Shown one piece after another: positions 24,701-37,970 of a DNA stretch of 64,000 nt. Source of the DNA: Haliclona indistincta (lineage: Eukaryota > Porifera > Demospongiae > Haplosclerida > Chalinidae); the NCBI GenBank assembly GCA_964017065.1, contig OZ024787.1:6011301-6075300 (forward strand), given 5' to 3'. Within the stretch, counting starts at the first letter, position 1; each line of letters begins with the position of its first letter. A program made the position numbers and the translations under genes. The notes beneath the pieces were generated by a model that ran no database searches, was not told the DNA's origin, and saw only the letters and a list, made by a program, of their open reading frames with translations.

Positions 24701-27700
24701 GAGAGGTACTCAAGGTTCGCCAACGGCATTCGAGACAACCTTTGGATGGGTTCTAGCTGGAAGTCATGTGCCACAGGTCATACCATCTCATCATGCCATT
24801 TCACTGCATACGTCTGCCTTGTCTGGTGATGATCTCTTGAGGAAGTTCTGGGAGATTGAAGAGCGAATCAACAACTCCACCATCATGTCTGCTGAGGAGT
24901 CATGCGTTGTGAAGCACTTCCAAGAGAACCACACGCGCACTGCTGATGGAAAGTTTGTTGTTCCGTTGCCCATCAAGCAAGACGCTGGTGTCCTGGGTGA
25001 GAGCAGATCCACAGCAGTCAGGAGATTCCTCTCACTTGAACGTTCACTACACTTCAAGGGACAGTTTGGTCAGTTTGCTGAAGTCATTCAGGAATACTTC
25101 GACATGGGCCATGCTGAACGAGTTCCATCCTCTTCCATGCACCTGTCAGCAGAGAAAACATTCTACTTACCCATGCATGCTGTTCGCAAAAGCTCCAGCA
25201 CAACAACCAAGATCCGTGCAGTGTTCGACGCATCAGCTAAGACTTCCGCTGGTATTTCTCTCAATGACTTACTGCTAGTCGGTCCCACCGTTCACTCTAC
25301 ACTGATAGATGTTCTGTTGAGATTTCGTACTCACCGAGTAGCATTGACGACTGACGTCAGTCGCATGTATCGAGCTGTGTTGCTTCCTGAATCAGATAGA
25401 GACCTCCATCGTTTCGTCTGGCGAAAGAGTACTAGTGAGCCATTGCAAGACTATCGGATGACACGAGTAACATTCGGAGTCTCTTCCTCTTCATTTACAG
25501 CTAACATGTGTGTAAAGCAGAACGCTATCGACTTAGCTTCTGAATTTCCTCTTGCGTCAAAAGCTGTCCACCACTCCTTCTATGTAGACGATGGGCTCAC
25601 AGGAGCTGACTCAATCAATGATGCACTAAATCTTCAGAAGGAACTCCAAACCTTGTTTGCTCGTGCAGGTTTCCACCTGCGAAAGTGGAACACGAGTGAG
25701 TCAGCTGTGTTGAAGCAGATTCCAGCAGAACTAAGAGATGCATCAGCTACTCAAGAAATACGTGAAGCAGATGTATTCACCAGGACTCTGGGGATTGAAT
25801 GGAGCGCCAGTGAAGACTACTTCAGATTGACAGTCGGTGAAGCTCCATCCTCTGACTCACTCACCAAACGCAAGCTTGTATCTGAAATCGCAAAGATCTT
25901 TGACGTTCTTGGTTGGTTCGCTCCCTGCATTGTTTCCATGAAGATTCTGCTGCAAAGAGTATGGGAGAGGAAGACAGATTGGGATGATTTAGTTCCATTT
26001 GATATCAAGGAGGCCTGGGAACAGTGGAGGTCAGAGCTTGATACACTGAGCACAGTTCGTCTCTCTCGCTGTTACTATCTTAAATCAAGTAAGATTGTAG
26101 ACACTCAATTACATGGGTTCTCTGATGCGTCAGAAGATGCATACGCTGGAGTTGTCTACCTCAGATCAGTTGATGAATCTAACCACGTCCACATATCTCT
26201 TGTCACCTCTAAGACCAAAGTGTCTCCAATCAAGCGTTTGTCAATTCCAAGATTAGAGCTCTGTGGTGCTAACTTGTTGGCTGATATCCTGAATCATGTG
26301 AGTGAGGTTCTTGGCATTCCAATTGATCACATTCACGCCTGGACCGATAGTACTATTGTTTTGAGCTGGCTGGAGGGGAACCCACGACGTTTCAAGACCT
26401 ATGTTGGAAACCGAGTCTCTCGGATCATCGATGTCGTTCCGCCAACTAGATGGAAGCACGTCACAGGAATAGAGAATCCAGCTGACTGCGCCTCCCGAGG
26501 TGTGCTCCCCTCACAACTAGTGGACCACAACCTATGGTGGTCTGGTCCCGAGTGGTTGCGACTAGATGCACAGCATTGGCCGAAGTCTCCTGGACTCCTT
26601 CACTCTCAAGAAGCTGATGAAGTCTATATACCAGTTCCATCACATGTTGCGGTCATTCAAGTGGATCCAGCTATCCCTATCGATCGTTTCTCCTCTTTCT
26701 CTAAGCTCGTTCGAGTGACTGCTTGGATCAATCGCTTCATCTTCAATTGTCGAGCTCGTTGTGAGGTATCAACAGTCACGACAAATTCGTCTCATTATCT
26801 ATCTCTTACTGAGTTGAAGAGTGCTGAACGATATTGGATTTCATTCATCCAGAAAGAAACATTCTCTCAAGAGATTATCTCTCTGAAGTCTGGCAAGCGT
26901 GTCTTGAGGTCCAGTTCACTGAAACTCCTCAACCCCTTCTTAGACGACCACGGTCTACTGCGTGTTGGTGGCAGAGAGCAACATTCCGCGAGATCTTATG
27001 ATGTCAAGCATCCTCTGATTGTCCATTCTCGTCATCATCTGGTAAGACTCTTGATTATCTCTGAACATGTTCGTCTCCTGCATGCAGGACCAACTTTGTT
27101 GTCTGCATCTCTCTCAGCTAGATATCACATTGTTAGAGGACGCAGTGTCATCCGTTCTGTTACCAGGAACTGTGTCATCTGCAGACGCAAGTCAGCTAGA
27201 CCACTGCCACCGCTAATGGGACAACTACCCTCAGCTCGCGTGACACCTGACATTGTCTTCAGTAATGTAGGTGTTGACTACGCTGGTCCTGTGCTAATCA
27301 AGCTGGGAGCTGTACGCCGTCCAACTGTTATTAAAGCTTACATAGCTGTGTTCGTCTCTCTTTCAGTCAAAGCAGTACACCTTGAGCTCGTATCTAACCT
27401 GTCCACTGAAGCATTCCTCGCCTGTCTGAGACGATTTGTATCTCGACGCGGCAAGCCATCTACTATATGGAGCGACCATGGCACCAATTTCGTGGGAGCA
27501 AACCGACAACTCAAGGATTTGTATGCGTTTCTTCGTCAACATGAGACTGAACAATCAATAGCATCATTTTGTGGAACTGAAGGAATCGACTGGAGCTTCA
27601 TTCCCGAGAAGGCCCCACACTTTGGTGGATTGTGGGAAGCAGCTGTAAAGAGTACCAAGCGACACCTTTCGAGGATCCTTGGCGAAACGAGACTCTCTTT

Positions 27701-30700
27701 CGAGGAGTTGTCTACAGTGTTGACTCAGGTTGAGGCCTGCTTGAACAGCCGCCCTCTCACTCCACTACCTAGTGAGGAAGAGATAAGTGTGCTTACTCCT
27801 GGTCACTTTCTCATCGGAAAGCCTCTGCAAGCCATTCCTAATCCTCCATCCTCGTCTCACTCGATCACCACTCTGCGTCGTTGGGAACTATGTCAACAAT
27901 TAGTTCAACATTTCTGGAAACGATGGTCCAGTGAATACCTGACCACATTGCAGAAACTCCAGAAGTGGCATTCCACCCATCGCAATATCATGCTAGGAGA
28001 CATCGTTATTATTCGTGATGATGTTCTCGTTCCTGGTCAATGGCCCTTGGCTAGAATTACCAAGACCTACCCGGGAGATGATGGAGTAGTGCGAGCAGTG
28101 ACCGTGCAGACCGCTAGGGGAACTTACAACCGTCCAGTGCACAAGCTCGTACTGATTCTACCTCAAGACGGAACTGAACTCTAATTATTGTTTTGACTTT
28201 TTGTTTGTCGCGGCCCTTTGGCGCTGCCATTCTATGTTGTAGTATTATTGTAAGACCTAAATACTGTCGGTCTTGGCCGGCGGTATGTCTGCGCATGTTC
28301 TATTGTTTTGTTTATTCATTGTTCGCACGTGTTGTTGTTAATAATCAGTTTTTTGTTGTTGGTCGTTCACGAGAGAGAGTGTGAATCCTCTGCGATCGCG
28401 GCGAGAGCACATACACATAGCAATCACATTTCTCTCTTCCCTTCCTTTTTTATTTTGTCATTTACAAAAAAAAACGATCACAACCTCTTGCCCATAGTCC
28501 CTTGAATAAGGAGGTTTTGGGCGTTGTTAATCAGGGTTCCAAACTGCCGTACAGTAGCAATATTTTATTTAATTGACTGATTTATTACAAGATGATAATC
28601 TTTTGTGCTACAAATTTTGTTGCCTCAAAAATTTGGTCATTCTGTAATTTTAAGAACTTGACAATTAGCCACATCACAACATGTAGTACCGTAAATCAAG
28701 TCCATTGTCTTATGCTTGACATTAGTTCGCTATGCATGCACCTTTGACAGAATGTGCATGCCTTCTAAAGAATATCACTGACAACGGACTTACAATTTAC
28801 AGTAATAACTTGCTTGCATGTTCTTTGCATTTTGATAAAGTACAGTGTAGTATAGGTCGGGTATAGGTATTTATTTATTTATGTGTTATTTTTTTGTTTT
28901 GGACAGCTGTGCTCATTCAGTTTGATCGTTTGTGCACTCTCCTTGGCCGTAGTCGTCAGGAACGAGCAGGTGTGCTTGATCTGTTGCAAAAAGATGCTTG
29001 TTTAGTACAAGGACTCTGGGTGGCATCATCTTCACTTCTTTTTTCTTCTGATTGTACACGTTTGATCAATGCCAGAGATTACATTGTAAGGACATGAGTC
29101 ACATTAGACTTATGTATCCCTCTGTCTTATAGTTGTGGTGTTTCACTCAAAATCATACTATTACAAGAAAAGATCTTGCCACTACAGTGAAAGTAAGACG
29201 AATAATAAAGCCTAACCAGTTCACTTAGAGCAATAGAGAGAAACTAGCTTAAGTTGGTAGGGAAACTCTGGTACAGCACATATTCAAAGATTCATGAGCA
29301 GTTATCAACAAGAAATGCTTGTAGTAGTTGAACAAAGCTTTACTTTTCTAGATGATTAACTTTTTGTGCCGAGAAGTTCTGCCGGAGAGCGTGACAATGT
29401 TCACAAAGCAACAAAGAGCAAGTTTGCAGCTAGGCCATTTATTGTCTATTAACTGAAAGAAATTTTTTGTGACTTTCAGTTTTAGTTACCGAGTTAAATG
29501 CTCAACTATTTTAGTCCTGGTCGTCATTATTTATTTTCATAGACATAGTTGCAACTGCCCGTTTTCTGTGTTACCCTGAAGCCTGAAATTGTGGTAAAGC
29601 CATAGAAAATCCAGGTTGACAATTTTTGATGCACAACTCATTGGATTTTTCCTGTTTTTAAATTGTGCATAGTAACATTATGACCATTCCTTCAAATTGT
29701 TAAAAATTTGATTTGTTAACCACGCGCACACTCTTGTATGCTACCTTGCCAAGCATTAAAATTTTGTTATTGTTTTTTTATAGATTACAAATGCTGAGCT
29801 GAAATCTTTACTCAATCCTATTGCTGTAATGAGACCAGGAGGTGCCTGGCAGTTAAAATTACCTGCTGACACTGACTTTACTACTCGGTTGGTTTTCACT
29901 GTTTCATTGCCATTATTTTTATGAATGCAAGCTGAAGCATAGCTTAAGCTGATTTGGCCACTTAAAAACTAACCACCAGCAATTTTTGGTGACTTACCTC
30001 CTAAAATATAGGATCGGTTTGGGAGATACACAACCTTACTGCATGAGCATACAACACTGTCTTCACATTCAAATGGTGTACACGAAGTATTACTTAATGT
30101 AGGTAAGGAGTGCTCTACGTGATTTATGGCACGAGACCACAGCCCGAGTGCCATAATTACCTACATTAAGTGGTTTAAAGTATATGCCGCGGCTGACTAG
30201 ACCAAGTTGTAACGCTATAACCGAGTGAATCAGCGTCAGCGTGCTATATGGGAATTAGAGCACGTTCAATATGACGCTGATATTGTACGGTGGGCAAAAT
30301 ACGTGATCTACAGGAAGCACGGTGCCTTTGATTCCGCCCACGCATATACTTTAAAATTACATAAACTGTCCACACAAAAGTGTACTGTAAAGGTATCTAG
30401 TGGACAGGTATGAAAATTTTGGCATCAACTGATGAAGTATTACCTGCTTCAGAGAAGCTGTTTCGATAGTAAGTGAAATCTCCTTAACACGCACAAGGCA
30501 GCAAACTAACCATACACTTTTGGCAAGTTTTACACTATCAAGGCAAATAATGGTTACATCATTGTCAGTGTATGGGAGAAGTTGTACATAGACTTATTGT
30601 AGAACCTGCTTTACGCTAATAATTTATATGCAGGTATCCACCTGTAACGAGAGGACAACAGGATTTCTGGAAAAGGCGACACCAAGAGTATGTCCATCAA

Positions 30701-33305
30701 TTCTCTCTTCAGATGTCATAATTATTTTATTCGCATGGAAGCAATTGCATTGCAAATTATAGGTCTATTTGTTCCTTACTAGTTTTCAGTGATGCATTGT
30801 GCCCACTGTGAACCTGTCTTTATACCATATAGCCTGTTATTTTCGACAGTCAAATATTTTGTATTTTAGATTTTCGACACGCACTCATCATTCAAAAATA
30901 TAATCCTGACTAAAAGTTATTGCATTTCATCTGAAATCAATGGCGTTGAAATGTTGGAGTCGCTAAACCACGCCAGCCCACGCTTTATAATTGTTAAAAT
31001 TAATGGCCAAAGAGAATATGCTGCACTGCAGTGTCTGCCTTCCGCCCATACGTAGTGTCTGCCTTCCGCCCATACGTAGTGTCTGCCTGGCCCGTGCGCT
31101 CTTGTGTGCAGCAGTGCACATGGGCCAGAGTCAGACGTTCCGGTAGGCATTTGGCACTTTTTGTTACTGCTATTGTGGCAGCAAGCTACTCGCTGCTACC
31201 TCCAGATTCTTGCCAAAGGTAAGCAGTGTTGGAAATGCACTTGATCTGTTCGCATGTGTTTGTACGAGAAAATTTTCGGTCTTCAAAATTATTGGTATGT
31301 TTCTATCGTATATCTAATTTTAGACCTGCAGTCGGTGAATGAAAATAAAATTCGTTTGAAAATAACCGGCTATGCAGTAGTAACTTGCTAACATTACCAG
31401 TCTGGCTGAACTGTTAGGCATTACTAATCTGTCCTCTGCTATAGATTGATTTCACTGTTAGGTGAGGGTACATCACCAGATGCTGGATTCTCTAAACAGT
31501 CATCTCAAGGTACATGAGTGATTTATGAATCTGAAGTGACTAGCTAGGCTGTAAAAAGGATTACTGTGTTCAAAATCAACCCCTCAATTATTCACAAAGT
31601 GCAAGTGACGATAGTTACAGAAGTGTCCATCTGTCATCACTCTTAGGTCGTACGAAATCAGTGACTTTACTTATTTTGGAAAGTCATTTTTGTGTAAGAG
31701 AAAGTACCTTATAGACTCCTTAACGGGCTAATAAAATCAATCAATGTCCGCCATTTTACACGTCTTCAATTTCGTATGCTTCTTTGGCCGTTTAAAGTCA
31801 TTATTAGCTTTTATACTATTGCCTAACTCTGATAAAATTACAAAGGATTCTCGATGTTGTCTGCAGAGCATGCAAAAAGAAACACAGCCTGTTCTTGTAA
31901 CACGCAGAAGCGCACGAGCTTGATAAACAGTGGTTTACTGCATATTTTCTTTCTGCACAGCATGCTTCACTAAAGTCTTGGGACAACAAGGAGACATTTG
32001 TGTTAGTTACGCGATCGTTCATAGCCAAATTCTGCTTCCAAAAAGCCAAATAAGCCCACCAGCTTGTGTTTGCTGTATCGTCGTTGACATGTAAAATGGC
32101 AGCTATTTCAGTAGGAAAAATATAATTTTCATCTTTCTGCGCAGTAAAGTATGGTGTTATAATTATGGCCAGTGTGCGGAGACCAAATAGCCCTTCATGG
32201 TGCCTGCAGTATTCAATATTATTTTACTATGGGCTCCTGTTCTAGGTGTTGGTAGAGAGAGACAACTAGATTCCACTCCTGGTCGTTCTCACAAGCTGAA
32301 TCCGAATGCAATACATGCAGTTAAACAAGGGGAAGTACCTGAGGCTTTGATAGAATTTTGCAAGGATGCGCTAGGAAATAAAGTACTGGCTCTACAGGAA
32401 TTAAGTGACAAGTTGATGCACTATAAGGCTAATGCTCCACAAGACGATCTATTGAAGTGTGTCATTGGTAGTTGTTTGAAAGCATTTTCCATCACTGTGT
32501 CTGTCAGTTGCTAGTTGTAATGGTGATTATTATTCCAACCTTTAATATAGGAAACAAGACGTTTCAATTGACCTATTAGAGAGTGCAGTGTTATCTATTG
32601 GAGCTGTCGAGATACGGCAATGTGATAGCAGGCGTTTGTTTGCCATGCTCACCATTGGAGACTCTCGTGTTGACAAGGTGAGCATTGGAGACCCTCATAT
32701 TGCTTATAATGTCCGGGCATGTCCCTGTTATGTTTTCTTATTTTTATAGTATCGTCATGTGGTAATCACAATGTTCAAATCTTCATCTAGTATGCGTCGT
32801 AAGCAGTTAGTAGAAGAGTACAGTAAGATATATGGAGACTCTGGAGAGCCAGTAGACAACAAGATACTAACTACTGTTTTAAAGGTAACAACAGCACATT
32901 TCAGTCTACAAGAGCATAGTCAGGAGCATATCAAGCCCACAAAGTGGACGAGAGAGCATGAATCCAAATATGGCTGCCATTTGACACGAGAATCGTCACT
33001 TTTCTGTTGTCTATCGCTTATTGCTGCTTACCAATACTCTTCATCATCAAAAACTATCCTGTGCTGCAACCAGAAGGACGACTAGGCGAGAGTTGCTAAA
33101 CTAAATGCCAGGCGTGGTCAATGTATTTTCGATTTTTGTTTACCATCAGCATTTCGCCATTTACAGAGTTACATGCTCGATGAGTTCCTGGCATAGTGTT
33201 ATAGTTTTTTTTCCATAACTAATTCAAGTTGAGAATGATGTCATTGTTTTCTATTAGGACTTGTGTTACAGCAAAGGATCACTATGGTACTTGACTGGCA
33301 CATGA
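18743..33305 (+). CDS. POLR3E: RNA polymerase III subunit RPC5
   Basis: Complete gene of about 610 residues (human about 708). Exons: 18743-18783, 18839-18890, 20194-20381, 20429-20511, 20936-21195, 21496-21575, 21621-21665, 21721-21812, 28907-29085, 29133-29192, 29784-29887, 30634-30687, 31445-31509, 32246-32467, about 32559-32677, 32750-32884, 33258-33305. Diagnostic stretches are KNRLYLLQYPLRP, VSAKVKPQQQKLEIDVAI, YSRSKGEQ, GELHLNTLESIMQLRP, the DPWVPLVYH segment, MGVLSLTQLKTLPLQQQITK and the C-terminal GSLWYLTGT. The order matches animal RPC5/SIN. RPC5 pairs with RPC4 as the TFIIF-like heterodimer of Pol III in the nucleus. The 32467-to-32559 join does not stay in frame with the best-looking acceptor (after 32550), so it is uncertain. 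A 7.1-kb intron (21813-28906) carries an LTR retrotransposon in sense orientation. Confidence 0.92.
19046..19563. mobile_element. Inverted-repeat element in POLR3E intron 2
   Basis: GTACAGCAAATTTCAGCTAT and the next 30 bp at 19084-19127 return inverted at 19507-19551, with TGGCCA near both outer ends. The unit of about 518 bp has shorter inner inverted words (CATTTCATTTAAGTGAGCCT / AGGCTCAATT). It is a long-armed MITE with no coding sequence. Confidence 0.7.
20797..20859. repeat. Small hairpin in POLR3E intron
   Basis: Arms of about 25 bp (TACCTTACTGTTACTATTAT and the matching inverted copy) flank a 13-bp loop. The element is intronic and non-coding. Confidence 0.7.
21978..21982. repeat. Left target-site duplication CATAG
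   Basis: The five bases CATAG directly before the left LTR are repeated directly after the right LTR at 28416-28420, marking the integration site. Confidence 0.9.
21983..22112 (+). repeat. 5' LTR of BEL/Pao element
   Basis: 130 bp, TGTCTGCGCATG...CACATACA, identical by eye to 28286-28415. No AATAAA is present inside; the nearest variant is TTAATAATC. Confidence 0.9.
22653..28184 (+). CDS. BEL/Pao Gag-Pol polyprotein
   Basis: A single 1,843-residue frame with no stop or frameshift. In order: coiled N-terminal gag region; DUF1759-type gag segment near residue 247 (WRSFWEQFN); CCHC-type zinc knuckle near 476 (CLNCFKSGHFVRQC); aspartic protease motif DSGSS at about 564; reverse transcriptase with YVDD at 977-980; RNase H-like segment GFSDAS from 1155; Pao-specific region; H2C2 zinc finger with H1472, H1477, C1507, C1510; DDE integrase with D1542, D1608, E1662; and a C-terminal DUF5641-like domain (GDIVIIRDD, ARITKTYPG). 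All catalytic signatures look intact. Domain order protease-RT-RNase H-integrase with Pao/DUF1759/DUF5641 domains is specific to BEL/Pao elements. The start ATG is the first in frame, 540 bp after the LTR. No envelope frame follows. Confidence 0.95.
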   Translation: MPKKSKKQPAEEDIALTSARRRRGVTRSSVTRLIAKFEELENNAALDSAPKLEVARQIKTRLSMLDADFRTQHLDVVDLVESEDVLAKEQAVLDEHDDRVTELASSIQCLLNGLTSSALSPKCSLGPASGRSVASRRLRQIQDRLSAVGDNLSTPSQDYEIRQIEEEIADIKLELRSVSSDLATLNLPEDDDLFEIEKQIRCVIYAHSLSAKKTLAGMRSATPTLAASSSGVKLPKIDVPRFNGNALSWRSFWEQFNVTIHSRTTLTDTEKMTYLQSSIKDSPAKSIIDGLSQSGDNYIEAIETLKARYDRPRLVHQAHVRSIVEAPGLKDGNGRELRRLHDTVQQHLRALKAMDCEPSGQFVTSLLELKLDENTMFEWQRSSQERSEVPHYSELLKFIDVRAQASEAKAPIVPVKHFVKQEHKKPASPVKPVHVATPSELCIACKTTKHPLHHCSTFRALPHNDMVSLLKANNLCLNCFKSGHFVRQCPSLHRCRRCQGPHHTLLHIESNGGNTVPEPPPPPPVNNAPSHVATDLKTDSLLMTCRVIVKSPSGLTTEARGLLDSGSSVSFITERLAQRLHLSRSRQSAQISGVAGLSHHSPSQSVASLSVSSAYSHSKEIPVTAIVVPRITCDLPTHRVSIQPNWKHLSGLQLSDPTFGKPDRIDLLLGVDVFCEAMKHGRRRGTQGSPTAFETTFGWVLAGSHVPQVIPSHHAISLHTSALSGDDLLRKFWEIEERINNSTIMSAEESCVVKHFQENHTRTADGKFVVPLPIKQDAGVLGESRSTAVRRFLSLERSLHFKGQFGQFAEVIQEYFDMGHAERVPSSSMHLSAEKTFYLPMHAVRKSSSTTTKIRAVFDASAKTSAGISLNDLLLVGPTVHSTLIDVLLRFRTHRVALTTDVSRMYRAVLLPESDRDLHRFVWRKSTSEPLQDYRMTRVTFGVSSSSFTANMCVKQNAIDLASEFPLASKAVHHSFYVDDGLTGADSINDALNLQKELQTLFARAGFHLRKWNTSESAVLKQIPAELRDASATQEIREADVFTRTLGIEWSASEDYFRLTVGEAPSSDSLTKRKLVSEIAKIFDVLGWFAPCIVSMKILLQRVWERKTDWDDLVPFDIKEAWEQWRSELDTLSTVRLSRCYYLKSSKIVDTQLHGFSDASEDAYAGVVYLRSVDESNHVHISLVTSKTKVSPIKRLSIPRLELCGANLLADILNHVSEVLGIPIDHIHAWTDSTIVLSWLEGNPRRFKTYVGNRVSRIIDVVPPTRWKHVTGIENPADCASRGVLPSQLVDHNLWWSGPEWLRLDAQHWPKSPGLLHSQEADEVYIPVPSHVAVIQVDPAIPIDRFSSFSKLVRVTAWINRFIFNCRARCEVSTVTTNSSHYLSLTELKSAERYWISFIQKETFSQEIISLKSGKRVLRSSSLKLLNPFLDDHGLLRVGGREQHSARSYDVKHPLIVHSRHHLVRLLIISEHVRLLHAGPTLLSASLSARYHIVRGRSVIRSVTRNCVICRRKSARPLPPLMGQLPSARVTPDIVFSNVGVDYAGPVLIKLGAVRRPTVIKAYIAVFVSLSVKAVHLELVSNLSTEAFLACLRRFVSRRGKPSTIWSDHGTNFVGANRQLKDLYAFLRQHETEQSIASFCGTEGIDWSFIPEKAPHFGGLWEAAVKSTKRHLSRILGETRLSFEELSTVLTQVEACLNSRPLTPLPSEEEISVLTPGHFLIGKPLQAIPNPPSSSHSITTLRRWELCQQLVQHFWKRWSSEYLTTLQKLQKWHSTHRNIMLGDIVIIRDDVLVPGQWPLARITKTYPGDDGVVRAVTVQTARGTYNRPVHKLVLILPQDGTEL
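28286..28415 (+). repeat. 3' LTR of BEL/Pao element
   Basis: 130 bp, identical by eye to 21983-22112, and followed by target duplication CATAG at 28416-28420. Confidence 0.9.
29960..30380. repeat. Nested fold-back region in POLR3E intron
   Basis: CTTAATGTAGGTAA (about 30093) and TTACCTACATTAAG (about 30158) form an inverted pair. GTGCCATAA and TTATGGCAC, and TTAAAGTATATGCC (30175) and GCATATACTTTAA (about 30343), are others. It looks like degenerate nested inverted-repeat elements with no gene. Confidence 0.5.
30822..31378. mobile_element. Long TATACC...TAGCC-type element in POLR3E intron
   Basis: The left end TACCATATAGCCTGTTATTT and right end GAAAATAACCGGCTATGCAG match the termini of the 10712 element, but the body is about 557 bp. 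It includes two to three tandem copies of a 24-bp unit, GTCTGCCTTCCGCCCATACG plus TAGT, at 31030-31085, and a palindrome around GCGCTCTTGTGTGCAGCAGT. No intact protein is encoded. Confidence 0.65.
31745..32103. mobile_element. Possible MITE in POLR3E intron
   Basis: GCCATTTTACACGTC near the left and GACATGTAAAATGGC near the right form an inverted pair about 350 bp apart; weaker matches extend inward. It is non-coding and the borders are approximate. Confidence 0.4.
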
Positions 33306-33560
33306 TAAGAACCACTAATAATTTGGCTTCTCATGATTGACAACAATAAGAAAATCTTTCAAAGAAAAATAATATTAAAAACTAGTGTTAACATCATGGA
33401 GTATTAGAATATATCAATAGGAAGGACTAACTACATGTATAATTTTTAGTTCAAAAAATTGGGTATTTTTAGTGTGACATACTCTGGACCAACTACAACT
33501 TTATTTCCGCCTACTCTTTTAAAGTTTATATTTGCATTGTATGTGTGATATGGCTGCATC

Positions 33561-37758
<4,198 letters not shown>

Positions 37759-37970
37759 GGTTAGGAAGGCAACTAAACCAAATCAGTACGCCAAGACGCT
37801 ATCGATAGGTGCCGTGTACCGTTGGTCTATCAAGGAATCAGTAAAATCAGGGGCGGTCGGGTACATCCGGTATTATTTCTTAATGTATGACGTCAGATTA
37901 CTTATCGTTGGCATAGAAACCCCCTACGTTATAACAACGTAACATGGTCGTTGCTAGCCTGCTCTAAGCC
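37759..37970. promoter_or_regulatory. Divergent promoter region, PKC / DRC3
   Basis: Start codons of the two divergent genes are 212 bp apart. The centre has mixed composition with ATACGTAAC/GTTATAACAACGTAAC words and no obvious TATA box. A shared regulatory region is inferred from spacing alone. Confidence 0.5.

Larger units (their letters stand above)
21983..28415 (+). mobile_element. Intact BEL/Pao LTR retrotransposon
   Basis: A 6,433-bp element bounded by two 130-bp LTRs that read identically, each starting TG and ending CA, and flanked by the 5-bp duplication CATAG. It encodes one uninterrupted gag-pol frame (22653-28184). TGGTCCACCGAGCCGGAT at 22117-22134, four bases after the left LTR, ends TGG-complementary to a tRNA CCA tail and fits a tRNA-Tyr-like acceptor arm, so it is a candidate primer-binding site. 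No classical purine tract is obvious before the right LTR; a G-rich GGCCGGCGG lies there. Identical LTRs plus an open frame imply a recent insertion and possibly current activity. It lies in the sense direction in a POLR3E intron. Confidence 0.95.

Noticed and set aside
22604..28296. Several 60-110-codon frames overlapping the retrotransposon on both strands
   Set aside because: They are shadows of the single gag-pol frame; none has a family signature, and no envelope gene is present.
31030..31085. Tandem 24-bp units as a regulatory array
   Set aside because: They lie inside a transposon-like element in an intron and are only two to three copies; no evidence of a binding site.
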